Shown here piece by piece: positions 45,945-55,985 of a DNA stretch of 64,000 bases (positions within the stretch are counted from its first letter, which is position 1; each line of letters begins with the position of its first letter). Where the stretch lies: positions 62,001 to 126,000 of the forward strand of contig CAYYIP010000004.1 in assembly GCA_964472015.1 (NCBI GenBank), in the 5' to 3' direction. Under the pieces are notes generated by a model. It saw nothing but the letters and a program-made list of their open reading frames with translations, was not told the origin of the DNA and did not search any database. This stretch comes from JAAYTD01 sp964472015 (GTDB taxonomy: Bacteria > Bacteroidota > Ignavibacteria > Kapaibacteriales > UBA2268). A program made the translations under genes and the position numbers.

Positions 45945-46670
45945 ATGTTTATTTTTAATTTATATTTAAACTTTTTTAAATTAAAAAAGATAATTATTTA
46001 CATCATATTGATATTGGGTGTTGTTTCTTGTGAATGTGTACCTATTATTAATACTAATAAAGACATAATACCTACTCAATTTGGTTATATATCTTTTATA
46101 AACATTCGAGACATTGATATTCCTATATCTGTGAAAAGCAATTCACTAATTATTGCAAACAACATAGATTATTGTAATAAGGATAGTATATATACGTTCC
46201 AGTCTTATAAATTTAGTATTGGATTTTCCAATATTATTATTTCTGAATATTATATAGATACTTTTAAGCAGTTTTTTAAACCAATTTTATCTTTTTGTGT
46301 TGATATAGAATTAGATAAAAGATATTCTGCTATTATTTATAATGATAGCACATTAAATAGTTGTATTTTTTTATGTGATTCTTTAGATTTATTTGATGAT
46401 ATGTTTGCAAAAATTAGGTTTATAAATTTAAGCAATGAAGATATATATATATATATGAATAATGAGTTAAATTTTACTTGTGAGAAATATGGATATACTA
46501 AGTTATTTTCAGCAAATGATTTATTAAATAATAATGCAATTATAAAAGATATTAGGGATAAAAGTCTATTATTAATTAATAATAATAAGTTTATTTTTAA
46601 AGATAATAGTGTTTATAATATCATATATAAAGGGGATGATTCTATTTATTTATCTAAATATGATTATTAA
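45945..46670 (+). CDS. Lipoprotein of unknown function (DUF4397-like hint)
   Basis: The 241-residue protein has a hydrophobic leader ending in VVSCEC, a probable lipobox. The body consists of two similar strand-rich halves; each has a FGYISFINIR or FAKIRFINLSNEDIYIYMN start, which resembles DUF4397 repeats, where a short beta-sandwich begins A-x-VRxxNxS. This match is weak. Unusually rich in Ile, Asn and Tyr, even for this genome. It follows the RSH gene by 85 bp with no visible terminator. No function can be assigned. Confidence 0.7.
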   Translation: MFIFNLYLNFFKLKKIIIYIILILGVVSCECVPIINTNKDIIPTQFGYISFINIRDIDIPISVKSNSLIIANNIDYCNKDSIYTFQSYKFSIGFSNIIISEYYIDTFKQFFKPILSFCVDIELDKRYSAIIYNDSTLNSCIFLCDSLDLFDDMFAKIRFINLSNEDIYIYMNNELNFTCEKYGYTKLFSANDLLNNNAIIKDIRDKSLLLINNNKFIFKDNSVYNIIYKGDDSIYLSKYDY

Positions 46671-46953
46671 TAATATTATAAATAATTATAATATTTATAA
46701 TATTTTTATTATATTATAATATTATTTTAATTATTATTACTTACTATTAAGGTTTAAAATATTTTATATTATTTAACGTAATAATAATGTAAAAAAATTC
46801 TAAAAACAATATAATTATTAATATTTTTTTATTAATATTGTAAGATCATAATTTGAATATTTAATATAAAGATAGAAAAAATCAAAAAAAATAGAAAATT
46901 TAATATTTTATAAAAAATAAATTAATCATTAAACTAAAAAGATAGGAGTTATA

Positions 46954-49899
46954 ATGTATTTTAAAAAATTTTTATTACTTGCAGCTATTATTACTTGTTT
47001 TTATTCTAATTTAGCTAAGAGTGATATAAAAATATTGGAATTACAAACTAAAGAAGGGACACAATTAGTGCAAGTTAAAGAGGATAATAATGTCTTTTTA
47101 CCACAGGAGACAATTTTAAGTCTTGGAGGTAAAGACTATTTAAGAGAACGTTATATTCACAATCTTTCTAAAATAGAAAAGGGCGATAAAAGATTTATTA
47201 ATATTAGTGATGGTAACAGTTTAGACAATACAACTGATATTGAAAAACTATGTCGTAATTTTATTTATAATAATAGGGCTAAATTAAATATTGATATTAA
47301 TAATTTAGTTTTAAGACGTGCTGAATTTGCGGGGAATAGATGGTATGTATTTTTTGACCAAGTTTATAATGGAATTCTTGTAAAAACTGCAGGAGTACGT
47401 TTTACAATTGCTAAAAATGGAAATATTCAAACATTTAAGGCTACATATTTTGATGATATTACTTTAAATAAAGCAAATTTAAAATATACTATTAGTACAT
47501 TAGAGGCAGAGACTGCTATAAGTATTGGACTTCCAAGACCTAATGAGACTTATACTTTTAAAAAGATGAATGATGGCAAAATGGTTATAGTACCTTATTT
47601 ATTAAATGGTGCTTATACTTATAGAATTGCTTATGAATATGAAATTGAAAACACAACAGAGTTTTATACTGCTTTAGTTGATGCGAATAGTGGTTCTTTG
47701 TTGCAAAGAATAAATCATACGTTAGAATTTGTTGTCAAAGGGGATGTATATGGTGCTAATCCTAAGGATGCTTTAGAAGAAAAGAATATATCAAATTTAA
47801 AAGTTAATGTGAATGATGTTGAGTATATAAGTGATAGGAAAGGTAATATTGATTTTTCTACAAATTTAGTTGGTGCTAATTATAGTACTAAACTTGAAGG
47901 TAAATTTGCAAAGATGTATACTACAGATGAATTAAATAAATCTGATGGAGTTATAAAAAAAGAATATAAGTTTAATGGAGTTATTGGAGATGATGGTATT
48001 TATATGCAAGGGAAAACATCAAATTTTGATGAAATTGTTAGAACACTTTATTATCATACAAATTTAGCTCATGATTACATTGCAAATTTAGATGGCTCTT
48101 TTAATAATTACTTAACTAAATTTCCTTGTGTTGTTGAGTTATTAAAAGAGGAAGATATTGATAAATTTGGTAGTAAAATAGTATTTAATGCTTATTCAAG
48201 TGGTGATAAATCTATTTCTTTTTATTCAGCAAATCATAATAAGGTATTGATTGGTCGACACCCTTCAGTTTTATATCATGAGTATGGACATTCTGTTAAT
48301 TATGTTTTATATCGTGATTGGGGTGAAAATGGGAGGATGATAAGTAGAACTTGTAATGAAGCTTTGGCGGATATTACTTCTGCTTTTATACTTGATGAAT
48401 CAAATATATTTAAAAATTGTGTAGCAGATGGTTATGAGCAATTACTTACTACTTATAATTTAGTAAGGAATGTTGATAATAATTATAAGTATCCTGATTT
48501 CTTAATACATGAATGTCATTATGATAGTCAAATTTTAAGCGGGGCATTATGGGATTTACGTAAAGCTATTGGTTTAGAAGACACTGAATATTTTGTTCAT
48601 TTTGCTAGACGTGAAACGCCTGATGGATTTACTTTAGATGCGGCACTATCTAATTGGTTTGAAGCTATAATTCTTGCTTCTGATCAAGGACTTGGAGAAT
48701 TTGAGTATTTTGATGATATTTTAAATGCTTTTGACAAACATAATATTGGATTTAATTTATTAATGCAGACTCGTTTTGAACATAAAGAGCCGGCTGATAA
48801 TAATAATTTAGTTGCAGTTCCAGTTGTTGCATGTATTCCCAATTCTTATGTTCCAACACAAGTTAGTGAAGTTTATTTAAATTATTATACTAATTGGGAT
48901 AGTGAAGTTAAGTCTATATTACTTAATAATGATGGTATAAATTTCAGTGGAGAATTTCCTGCTCCTGAAAAACCAACACGTTATTATTATTATTTTACTA
49001 TGAAAAATCCTTATAGCAATGAACTTGTTGCATCAAGAGAAAATTATATTCTCTTTGTTGGTTATGAAAAGTCTTATGAGAATTTATGTGAAGCTACTTC
49101 AGGTTGGGGTGTTGAAGAATTTGATAATACTATGCGTGGGTGGACTAATCAAGCTCCTAAATTTGTTTTTGTTACTGAACCTGAAATGATTTTAAGACCT
49201 AATGGTGATCATTCTACTGGTGCTGGTAAATGCTGGGAAACAGGTGCAGAAATGATTTCTGGAGGAGATTATAAAACTTTACAAGGTACTTCTATTTTAG
49301 TATCTCCAATTATTGCAATAAATGCTACTTATCCGGTACTTTCTTACTATTATTTCTTGTTAAATTCAAAGGTTTCAAGTGGTTCTTTGAAAGTAGAGAT
49401 TAGTTTTGACGGAGGGGAAACTTGGGTTACTATGAAGGAATATTCAAAAGCAGTTGTATTTCCTAAAGGATGGAATTGGCAACGTGATTACATACATCTT
49501 GATAAATTTACAGGTGGTACAAACTTATATGATAATATGAAAATTAGATTTGTTGCTTTTGGTAATGCGAATAATGGATATTTTACTGCTTTAATTGATG
49601 ATATTAGAATCTTTAATACTTCGGTTCCTGGTAGTATTAATGTAGAGGAATATAACAATAGTATTTCTATTATTCCAAATCCTGCTAATTCAGATATTTT
49701 ATTAGATTTTAATGTTCAACTTAGTGATCCTGATATTAGTATTTTTGATGCATTAGGAAATAAAATTTACAATATTAATATGTTAGGTGAGTTTAAAGTT
49801 TGTCCGTTAGATATAAGAAATTTTGTACAGGGAATTTACTTTTTAAAAGTTATTTCTAATGGTAAAACTTATACTTCTACATTAAATGTTGTTAAATAG
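46954..49899 (+). CDS. M36-like (fungalysin/thermolysin-clan) metallopeptidase, T9SS cargo
   Basis: The 981-residue protein has a signal peptide (residues 1-23), an FTP/PepSY-type propeptide (about 75-255), and a catalytic domain with zinc motif HEYGH (His442, Glu443, His446) and third ligand Glu469 in NEALAD. GALWDLRKAIG and FVHFARRETPDGFT follow, as in bacterial M36 peptidases. A strand-rich region (about 640-890) comprises an Ig-like part and a MAM-like jelly roll (SFDGGETWVTMKEY, MKIRFVAFGNANNGYFTALIDDIRI). The last 85 residues (IIPNPANSDILLDF, ISIFDALGNKI, YTSTLNVVK) are a T9SS sorting domain. A GGAG SD sequence lies 9 nt before the ATG. Confidence 0.88.
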   Translation: MYFKKFLLLAAIITCFYSNLAKSDIKILELQTKEGTQLVQVKEDNNVFLPQETILSLGGKDYLRERYIHNLSKIEKGDKRFINISDGNSLDNTTDIEKLCRNFIYNNRAKLNIDINNLVLRRAEFAGNRWYVFFDQVYNGILVKTAGVRFTIAKNGNIQTFKATYFDDITLNKANLKYTISTLEAETAISIGLPRPNETYTFKKMNDGKMVIVPYLLNGAYTYRIAYEYEIENTTEFYTALVDANSGSLLQRINHTLEFVVKGDVYGANPKDALEEKNISNLKVNVNDVEYISDRKGNIDFSTNLVGANYSTKLEGKFAKMYTTDELNKSDGVIKKEYKFNGVIGDDGIYMQGKTSNFDEIVRTLYYHTNLAHDYIANLDGSFNNYLTKFPCVVELLKEEDIDKFGSKIVFNAYSSGDKSISFYSANHNKVLIGRHPSVLYHEYGHSVNYVLYRDWGENGRMISRTCNEALADITSAFILDESNIFKNCVADGYEQLLTTYNLVRNVDNNYKYPDFLIHECHYDSQILSGALWDLRKAIGLEDTEYFVHFARRETPDGFTLDAALSNWFEAIILASDQGLGEFEYFDDILNAFDKHNIGFNLLMQTRFEHKEPADNNNLVAVPVVACIPNSYVPTQVSEVYLNYYTNWDSEVKSILLNNDGINFSGEFPAPEKPTRYYYYFTMKNPYSNELVASRENYILFVGYEKSYENLCEATSGWGVEEFDNTMRGWTNQAPKFVFVTEPEMILRPNGDHSTGAGKCWETGAEMISGGDYKTLQGTSILVSPIIAINATYPVLSYYYFLLNSKVSSGSLKVEISFDGGETWVTMKEYSKAVVFPKGWNWQRDYIHLDKFTGGTNLYDNMKIRFVAFGNANNGYFTALIDDIRIFNTSVPGSINVEEYNNSISIIPNPANSDILLDFNVQLSDPDISIFDALGNKIYNINMLGEFKVCPLDIRNFVQGIYFLKVISNGKTYTSTLNVVK

Positions 49900-49926
49900 A
49901 GTTAATTAAAATTTTTAAGTACTTTA

Positions 49927-49968
49927 ATAATGGCATTTGAATGGATAGATTTTCAAATGCCATTATTT
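49927..49968 (+). terminator. Terminator after the metallopeptidase
   Basis: Inverted repeat AATAATGGCATTTGAA / TTCAAATGCCATTATT with a 10-nt loop and T-rich tail, about 28 bp after the stop. Confidence 0.8.
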
Positions 49969-50010
49969 TAATTATAATTTTTTGATAAAAATAAATATCA
50001 TATTTTGACT

Positions 50011-50904
50011 ATGAATACTTTTAATCAAGACAATAATTTTCTGGCTATAGATGAAAAATATTCAAACTATAATGATTCTAAAATTGTGATATTGCCTGTT
50101 CCGTATGAGCATACTGTTAGTTATGGTAATGGAGCAGCTTATGGACCAGAAGAAATTATAAAAGCTAGTGCTTATGTTGAATTTTACGATGATGAATTTA
50201 ACAATGAACTTTGTTTTGACAAGGGAATTGCAACTTTACTACCTGTTAATTTAGAGAATTGTTATGACAATATAATGATTGATAAAGTAACGAATTTAGT
50301 AACGAAATTAATTAATGACGGTAAGTTTGTTGTTACTCTTGGAGGAGAGCATACTATTTCTACTGCTCCTATAAAAGCACATTTTAATATATATAAAAAT
50401 TTATCAGTGTTACATTTTGATGCTCATTCTGATTTAAGAGATGAATATCAAGGGAATAAATATTCTCATGCTAGTTTTGCTGCAAGAGTATGTGAATTTC
50501 TTCCTAATAATAAATTAACGCAAGTTGGTATTAGAGCGCAATGTATAGATGAAGCTAAGTTTATAAAAGATAATAATATAAATACTTTTTATTCTTCTGG
50601 GATTAAACGTGGTATTTATGGTGTTGATTGGATACAAAAAGTTGTTGATACTTTAACAGATCATATTTATATTACTTTTGATGTTGATTTTTTTGATGCG
50701 TCTATAATGCCGGCGACGGGGACACCTGAACCTGATGGGTTTTCTTATAACGATGCATTAAATATATTTAGGGGGATTAGAAATAGTGGGAAAAAAATAG
50801 TTGGTTTTGATATTGTAGAACTAGCGCCAATAAAAGATTTATCGCATCCGAATTTCCTAACAGCAAGATTAGTTTATAAATTATTAAATATGGCATTAGT
50901 TTAA
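50011..50904 (+). CDS. speB: Agmatinase-family ureohydrolase
   Basis: This manganese enzyme of 297 residues splits agmatine to putrescine and urea. The two-metal ligands are visible: His114 (GGEHT), Asp137-Ala-His139-Ser-Asp141 (FDAHSDLRDEY), and Asp224-Val-Asp226 (TFDVDFFDAS). SHASFAARVCE and GTPEPDGFSY fit the agmatinase branch rather than arginase. A TTG at 50005 would add two residues; the ATG at 50011 is preferred. No arginine decarboxylase is adjacent. A second ureohydrolase, arginase-like, is at 58219. Confidence 0.88.
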   Translation: MNTFNQDNNFLAIDEKYSNYNDSKIVILPVPYEHTVSYGNGAAYGPEEIIKASAYVEFYDDEFNNELCFDKGIATLLPVNLENCYDNIMIDKVTNLVTKLINDGKFVVTLGGEHTISTAPIKAHFNIYKNLSVLHFDAHSDLRDEYQGNKYSHASFAARVCEFLPNNKLTQVGIRAQCIDEAKFIKDNNINTFYSSGIKRGIYGVDWIQKVVDTLTDHIYITFDVDFFDASIMPATGTPEPDGFSYNDALNIFRGIRNSGKKIVGFDIVELAPIKDLSHPNFLTARLVYKLLNMALV

Positions 50905-50949
50905 TAATTTTATTTTATTAATAATAATTAATTATTAATATTGAAAAAA

Positions 50950-50988
50950 AATAATAAAAAAGCTCTCAAAGAGAGCTTTTTTATTATT
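50950..50988. terminator. Strong bidirectional terminator between speB and rpoB
   Basis: An 18-bp perfect stem (AATAATAAAAAAGCTCTC and its complement) with a 3-nt loop AAA lies between two convergent stop codons. It also ends rpoB transcription, which confirms that rpoC does not follow. Confidence 0.9.
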
Positions 50989-51014
50989 AACATAAAATCA
51001 ATTAATTAAATAAT

Positions 51015-54000
51015 TTATTCAATTATAAGATCTAGACATAATCCCTGTAATTCACGGACAAGCACATTAAATGATTCAGGTATATTAGAAATAGGCATAT
51101 TTTCACCTTTTACAATTGCTTCATACATTTTTGCTCTACCTTGAACATCGTCAGATTTTTGAGTAATCATTTCTTTTAATATATGTGATGCACCATAAGC
51201 TTCAAGTGCCCATACTTCCATTTCGCCAAGTCTTTGACCACCGAATTGAGCTTTTCCTCCTAATGGTTGTTGAGTAATTAGAGAATAAGGACCTATTGAA
51301 CGTGCATGTATTTTATCTTCAACTAAGTGAGATAATTTTAACATATATATAATTCCTACTGTTATTTTTTCATCAAATTTTTCACCGGTACGTCCATCAT
51401 ATAAATCTATTTTTCCATCAACAGGTAATCCTGCTTTATCCAAGAATTCACTTACTTGTTGCCAAGTAGCACCATCAAATATAGGAGTAGCGAAATGAAC
51501 GTCTAATTTTTTCCCTGCCCATCCTAATGCAGTTTCATATAATTGACCTAGGTTCATACGCGAAGGTACACCTAATGGATTAAGTATAATTTCAACAGGT
51601 CTTCCATCGGCCATAAATGGCATATCTTCTCTACGAACTATTTTTGATACTATACCTTTATTTCCATGTCGCCCTGCCATTTTATCACCTACTTGAAGTT
51701 TACGTTTTTTAGCAAGATAAACTTTTGCCATTTGGAGAATCCCGGGTTGTAGTTCATTTTCTGCTGTAATTCTATTTAATTTTGCTTTATATTCTGCTTT
51801 TAGATCATTATAATAATAACGGAAGTTAGCAATTGTTTTATTAATAATTTCATTTTTATCTTTATTATTAATATAATTTTCATTTAATGGTAATAAATCT
51901 ATGTTTAGCAAACCACTTTCATATTTTTCCATTATATTTTTAGTAGTTATAGTTACGCCACTTTTGAATAAAATAATACAATTTGTAAGTTTTATACCTA
52001 TTGAAACTTCATTATCTAGTAGATTTGCAAATTTTCTAATAAATTCTTGTTTTGCTTCACTTAAGACTTTTCTTTCTTCTTTTATTATTATATCTTGTTT
52101 TACTTTTTCTTCTTGTTTTATTTCTTTTTCTGATTTTATAAAACGTCTTGAAAATAGTTTTGTATTAATAATAGTACCTTTAATTCCAGGTGTTGCTTTT
52201 AAAGAAACATCTTTTACATCACCTGCTTTATCGCCAAATATAGCTCGTAATAATTTTTCTTCTGGAGTAGGATCGGTTTCTCTTTTTGGAGTTATTTTGC
52301 CAATAATTATATCACCTTCTTGTATTTTAGTACCTACACATATAATTCCATTTTCATCTAAATATTTTGTTGCATCTTCTGATACATTTGGGATTTCTCG
52401 TGTAAATTCTTCTTCACCACGTTTTGTATCTCTAACTTGTAAAGTAAATTCTTCTATATGAACTGAAGTAAATACATCTCGTGCTACTAGTTGTTCTGAA
52501 ACGATTATTGCATCTTCAAAATTATATCCACGCCAAGGCATAAATGCAACAAATATATTACGTCCTAGTGCTAATTCACCTTTGTCAGTAGAAGAATTAT
52601 CTATAATAGGTTGTCCTTTTATTATTCGTTCGCCTTCTCTAACTATTGGACGTTGATTTATACAAGTATCTTGGTTTGTTCTAAAAAATTTTACAAGGTC
52701 ATATTCTTTTTTGGGTTGAAAATCAAAGTTTGTAATTTTTTCAATTTCGCTACGTTCGTCATCATAAGTAACAATTATTTTTGTTGATGATACATAATCA
52801 ACTACACCATTATATTCGGCAGTTACTATAGCTCTTGCATCTTTTGCTATACGTGCTTCCATACCTGTACCTACTATAGGTGCTGTTGCTCTTATAAGTG
52901 GGACGGCTTGACGTTGCATATTAGAACCCATTAGAGCACGGTTAGCATCATCGTGTTCTAAGAAGGGGATTAGAGCTGCAGCTGCGCTTGTTATATGATC
53001 TGTTGATACATCCATATATTGTATTTCTTCTGGTGCAACAACGATAAAATTGCCTTGATAACGAGCTTTTATTTTATTACCTATTATTTTTCCTTTTTCG
53101 TCTATTGGTGTTGAAGCTGGACAAGTAACATAATTATCTTCTACTTCAGCAGTCATATATTCTATTTCATCTGTAAGATAAGTATCTTCTACTTTTCTAT
53201 AAGCAGTTTCTATGAAACCTAATTCATTTATTCTTGCATGCAAAGCTAATGATGAAATAAGACCAATATTTGGACCTTCAGGAGTTTCGATTGGGCATAA
53301 GCGACCATAATGTGTATAATGAACGTCACGTACTTCAAACCCTGCTCTTTCTCGAGTTAATCCACCAGGGCCTAAGGCAGAAGTTCTTCGTTTATGAGTA
53401 AGTTCTGCTAGTGGATTTGTTTGATCCATAAATTGTGAAAGTTGGCTTGTTCCAAAGAATTGATTTATTACTGAACTTATTGTTCTTGCATTAACTAATT
53501 CTGTTGGGGTTGTATTAACATCATCTTTTGTTCCTAAACGTTCTTTGATTGTACGGGTCATACGTGCCAATCCGATATTTATTTGTGTTGTCAATTGTTC
53601 ACCTACTGTACGTATACGTCTATTTCCTAAGTGGTCTATATCATCGCCCGTTAATTTTTCAGAATGTAATTTTATAAGATGTTTTATTACAGCTACTATA
53701 TCTTCAATAGTAAGAGTGTTAGTAGTGGGGATATCTGTACCTAGTTCTTTAAATATATCGCCTAATCTTTCATTTATTCTATGTCGTCCTACTGTACCTA
53801 GATCATATTTTTTAGAATTAAAGAATAATTTATCTAACAAGTTCCAAGCTGTTTCCATATCAGGGGCTTCACTAGTTCTCAATTGTCTATATACCATTTC
53901 TAGGGCTTCCATTCTATTACGTGTTACATCTTTTGCAATTGTTTTTGCAATAATGGGTTCTTCGTTAGGATCTGAATATTTAAATAATTTTAATAATGGT

Positions 54001-54941
54001 ACGTGTGTTGTTTTTAAGGTTTTATATAGATCTTCTGTAATAAACATATCTCGATTTGCAATAATTTCGCCTGTTGTGAGGTCAACTACATCTGCTGCTA
54101 GACGACGTCCTAAATATGTTTCATCCATTTCGTCAGCAGACACGCTAATTGCAAGATCAAATAGCTTTAGTAAATCATCATCTGATGAAAAACCTAATGC
54201 TCTTAATAATGTTGTTACAGGGAATTTCTTTTTTCTATCTATATATGCATACATAATATCATGGATATCTGTTGTAAATTCTATCCATGAACCACGGAAT
54301 GGTATTATTCTTGCGGAATATATACGTGTTCCATTTGTGTGAAATGTGTCATCAAAAAATACACCGGGGGAACGATGGATTTGATTTACTATAACTCGTT
54401 CTGCACCGTTTATAATAAAAGTTCCACGTTCGGTCATTATAGGTATTGAACCTAAGTATACTTCTTGTTCTATTGTTTCTATGTATTCTTCTGAATCTTT
54501 ATCGTTTTTACTGGACAAACGCAATAATGCTTTCAAAGGTTTAGCGTAAGTAAGTTCTCGTTCGCGACATTGTTCTTCTGTTAATTTTGGTTTTTCGGTT
54601 AAATATTCTATAAACTCAAGTTGATATATGCCGGAAGAATCGACCACAGGGAAATTTGTTAAGAAAGCAGATTGTAATCCCATATTCTTTCTTTCAGAAG
54701 GGTTTATATCTTCTTGCAAAAAATCTTTAAACGATTTTAGTTGTATATCTAATAAATCAGGATAATGTGCTTTTTTATCTGAACGTGAGAAAGTTATACG
54801 TGGTCTAAGACGTATTAAATTCTCTTCATTTTCGAGTATACGTAATCCTGTTTTATTATTACTTTTATATTCATTAAACATTTGGAGCGTACTTGAAGTT
54901 TTATCTAAACTTTCTTCTATTTGAGATGGTATTTCACTCAT
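51015..54941 (-). CDS. rpoB: RNA polymerase beta subunit
   Basis: The complete beta subunit, 1308 residues. The rifampicin region reads SQLSQFMDQTNPLAELTHKR then RTSALGPGGLTRERAGFEVRDVHY, with the usual Asp, His and Ser positions kept. RHGNKGIVSKI, MPFMADGRPVEIILNPLGVPSRMN and GKAQFGGQRLGEMEVWALEAYGA near the C-terminus match the family's conserved blocks. The downstream neighbour on the minus strand is not rpoC but a convergent speB, with a strong terminator between them. Upstream is tRNA-Trp. Separation of rpoB from rpoC is rare. Long open frames on the opposite strand here are shadows. Confidence 0.99.
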   Translation of the reverse strand: MSEIPSQIEESLDKTSSTLQMFNEYKSNNKTGLRILENEENLIRLRPRITFSRSDKKAHYPDLLDIQLKSFKDFLQEDINPSERKNMGLQSAFLTNFPVVDSSGIYQLEFIEYLTEKPKLTEEQCRERELTYAKPLKALLRLSSKNDKDSEEYIETIEQEVYLGSIPIMTERGTFIINGAERVIVNQIHRSPGVFFDDTFHTNGTRIYSARIIPFRGSWIEFTTDIHDIMYAYIDRKKKFPVTTLLRALGFSSDDDLLKLFDLAISVSADEMDETYLGRRLAADVVDLTTGEIIANRDMFITEDLYKTLKTTHVPLLKLFKYSDPNEEPIIAKTIAKDVTRNRMEALEMVYRQLRTSEAPDMETAWNLLDKLFFNSKKYDLGTVGRHRINERLGDIFKELGTDIPTTNTLTIEDIVAVIKHLIKLHSEKLTGDDIDHLGNRRIRTVGEQLTTQINIGLARMTRTIKERLGTKDDVNTTPTELVNARTISSVINQFFGTSQLSQFMDQTNPLAELTHKRRTSALGPGGLTRERAGFEVRDVHYTHYGRLCPIETPEGPNIGLISSLALHARINELGFIETAYRKVEDTYLTDEIEYMTAEVEDNYVTCPASTPIDEKGKIIGNKIKARYQGNFIVVAPEEIQYMDVSTDHITSAAAALIPFLEHDDANRALMGSNMQRQAVPLIRATAPIVGTGMEARIAKDARAIVTAEYNGVVDYVSSTKIIVTYDDERSEIEKITNFDFQPKKEYDLVKFFRTNQDTCINQRPIVREGERIIKGQPIIDNSSTDKGELALGRNIFVAFMPWRGYNFEDAIIVSEQLVARDVFTSVHIEEFTLQVRDTKRGEEEFTREIPNVSEDATKYLDENGIICVGTKIQEGDIIIGKITPKRETDPTPEEKLLRAIFGDKAGDVKDVSLKATPGIKGTIINTKLFSRRFIKSEKEIKQEEKVKQDIIIKEERKVLSEAKQEFIRKFANLLDNEVSIGIKLTNCIILFKSGVTITTKNIMEKYESGLLNIDLLPLNENYINNKDKNEIINKTIANFRYYYNDLKAEYKAKLNRITAENELQPGILQMAKVYLAKKRKLQVGDKMAGRHGNKGIVSKIVRREDMPFMADGRPVEIILNPLGVPSRMNLGQLYETALGWAGKKLDVHFATPIFDGATWQQVSEFLDKAGLPVDGKIDLYDGRTGEKFDEKITVGIIYMLKLSHLVEDKIHARSIGPYSLITQQPLGGKAQFGGQRLGEMEVWALEAYGASHILKEMITQKSDDVQGRAKMYEAIVKGENMPISNIPESFNVLVRELQGLCLDLIIE

Positions 54942-55270
54942 TGCTTGTCCTTTGTTTTGTGAAAATATTTTTAGATTATTTTATTTTATTATTATTTCAA
55001 TAATCAATAATTCAAACAATAACATTAGCAACGCAAAATAAGAAGTATTAGTTTTTTTATAAAATAAAGAATTACGATTAGTTAAGGATTGATATTTTAA
55101 ATATAATTAATTTAACTATTAAAATTAATTATATTTAATTCTTTGTTACATCATAATTCTTATATTTATACTTAATGACTTTTTTTTATGATTTAGCTAT
55201 TATCGTCTAAATTTAATTTTAAAGTTTTTATTATTGAAATAATATAAATTTAAATTATTATAGTTATTTG
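54942..55270. other. rpoB upstream spacer with long inverted repeat
   Basis: This 329-bp gene-free stretch holds an inverted repeat with 17-bp arms at 55097-55113 and 55122-55138. It stands between tRNA-Trp and rpoB and could end the tRNA transcript or control rpoB. No T-run and no TAnnTTTG promoter were found. Confidence 0.5.
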
Positions 55271-55343
55271 CACGGGCAGTAGGAATCGAACCCACAACCT
55301 ACGGTTTTGGAGACCGTCACTCTACCAGTTGAGCTATACCCGT
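55271..55343 (-). tRNA. trpT: tRNA-Trp (anticodon CCA)
   Basis: A 73-nt tRNA on the minus strand. The acceptor stem is ACGGGTA / TGCCCGT with one G-T pair, the D arm is AGCTCAACTGGTAGAGT, the anticodon loop carries CCA (CTCCAAAA), and the T arm has GGTTCGATTCC. The discriminator is G; CCA is not encoded (GCAA follows). The CCA anticodon reads only UGG, in keeping with the standard code. In many bacteria tRNA-Trp precedes secE-nusG; here it lies between rplL and rpoB. Confidence 0.97.
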
Positions 55344-55356
55344 ATACTATTTTATA

Positions 55357-55405
55357 TATAAATACTAAATATATTAATTGTCAATTAATATATTTAGTAT
55401 TTATA
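55357..55405. repeat. 49-bp near-perfect palindrome upstream of tRNA-Trp
   Basis: 23-bp arms (55357-55379 and 55383-55405, exact complements) around a 3-nt GTC loop, 14 nt upstream of the tRNA 5' end. It could end rplJL transcription or act as a processing or protein-binding site. No T-run follows it. Confidence 0.75.
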
Positions 55406-55441
55406 ATATTTAGCATTTATAATAGAGCTATAAGAGACATA

Positions 55442-55470
55442 ATTTATATAATAATTATTATTATATAAAT
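55442..55470. repeat. 29-bp perfect palindrome downstream of rplL
   Basis: 14-bp arms (ATTTATATAATAAT and its complement) with a 1-nt centre, 53 nt after the rplL stop on the minus strand. AT-only, no T-run. Confidence 0.55.
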
Positions 55471-55522
55471 ATTATTTTTATTTTGTAGTTCATAGTTCTA
55501 TTATAATTTTATAAAATTAAAG

Positions 55523-55900
55523 TTATTTTAGAGTAACTTTAGCACCAGCAGCTTCAAGTTTTTTCTTAAGTTCTTCTGATTCTTCTTTTGTGCAACCTTC
55601 TTTTATATTTTTTGGAGCACTTTCAACTAAGTCTTTTGCTTCTTTCAAACCAAGTCCGGTTATTTCACGAACTACTTTTATAACATTTAATTTACTTGCA
55701 CCAACTTCTGTTAATTCTACATCGAAGTCAGTTTTTTCTTCTACAGCTTCTGCAGCTGCAGCAGGTGCAGCTGCGCCTACCATTACTGGTGCAGCAGCAG
55801 TTACGCCGAATTTTTCTTCCATTAATTTTTTTAACTCTGCAGCTTCTGCGAGTGTCAAATTTGATATTTCTTCTAACAATTTTTCTATGTTAGCAGCCAT
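55523..55900 (-). CDS. rplL: Ribosomal protein bL12 (L7/L12)
   Basis: The stalk protein that recruits translation factors to the 50S subunit, 125 residues. The N-terminal dimerisation part (KLLEEISNLTLAEAAELKKLMEEKFG) is followed by an Ala-rich hinge (AAAPAAAAEAVEEKTDFDVEL) and the C-terminal domain (LNVIKVVREITGLGLKEAKDLVESAP, then KKKLEAAGAKVTLK). It is 85 bp after rplJ. Codons are less AT-biased than in the neighbours, as usual for ribosomal proteins. The normal downstream partner rpoB is 581 bp away, past tRNA-Trp. Confidence 0.99.
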   Translation of the reverse strand: MAANIEKLLEEISNLTLAEAAELKKLMEEKFGVTAAAPVMVGAAAPAAAAEAVEEKTDFDVELTEVGASKLNVIKVVREITGLGLKEAKDLVESAPKNIKEGCTKEESEELKKKLEAAGAKVTLK

Positions 55901-55985
55901 TTTTATACCTATGAATTAATTTTAAGATTTCTAAAAATATTTTTAATAAATTTTGTTTTTGAGTAACTATATTATTACTATGTTA

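Noticed and set aside
51901..54342. Long open frames on the plus strand inside rpoB (51901-52461 and 53545-54342)
   Set aside because: They overlap the conserved rpoB gene in antisense, have Ser/Val/Ile-rich composition typical of frame shadows and show no recognisable domain.
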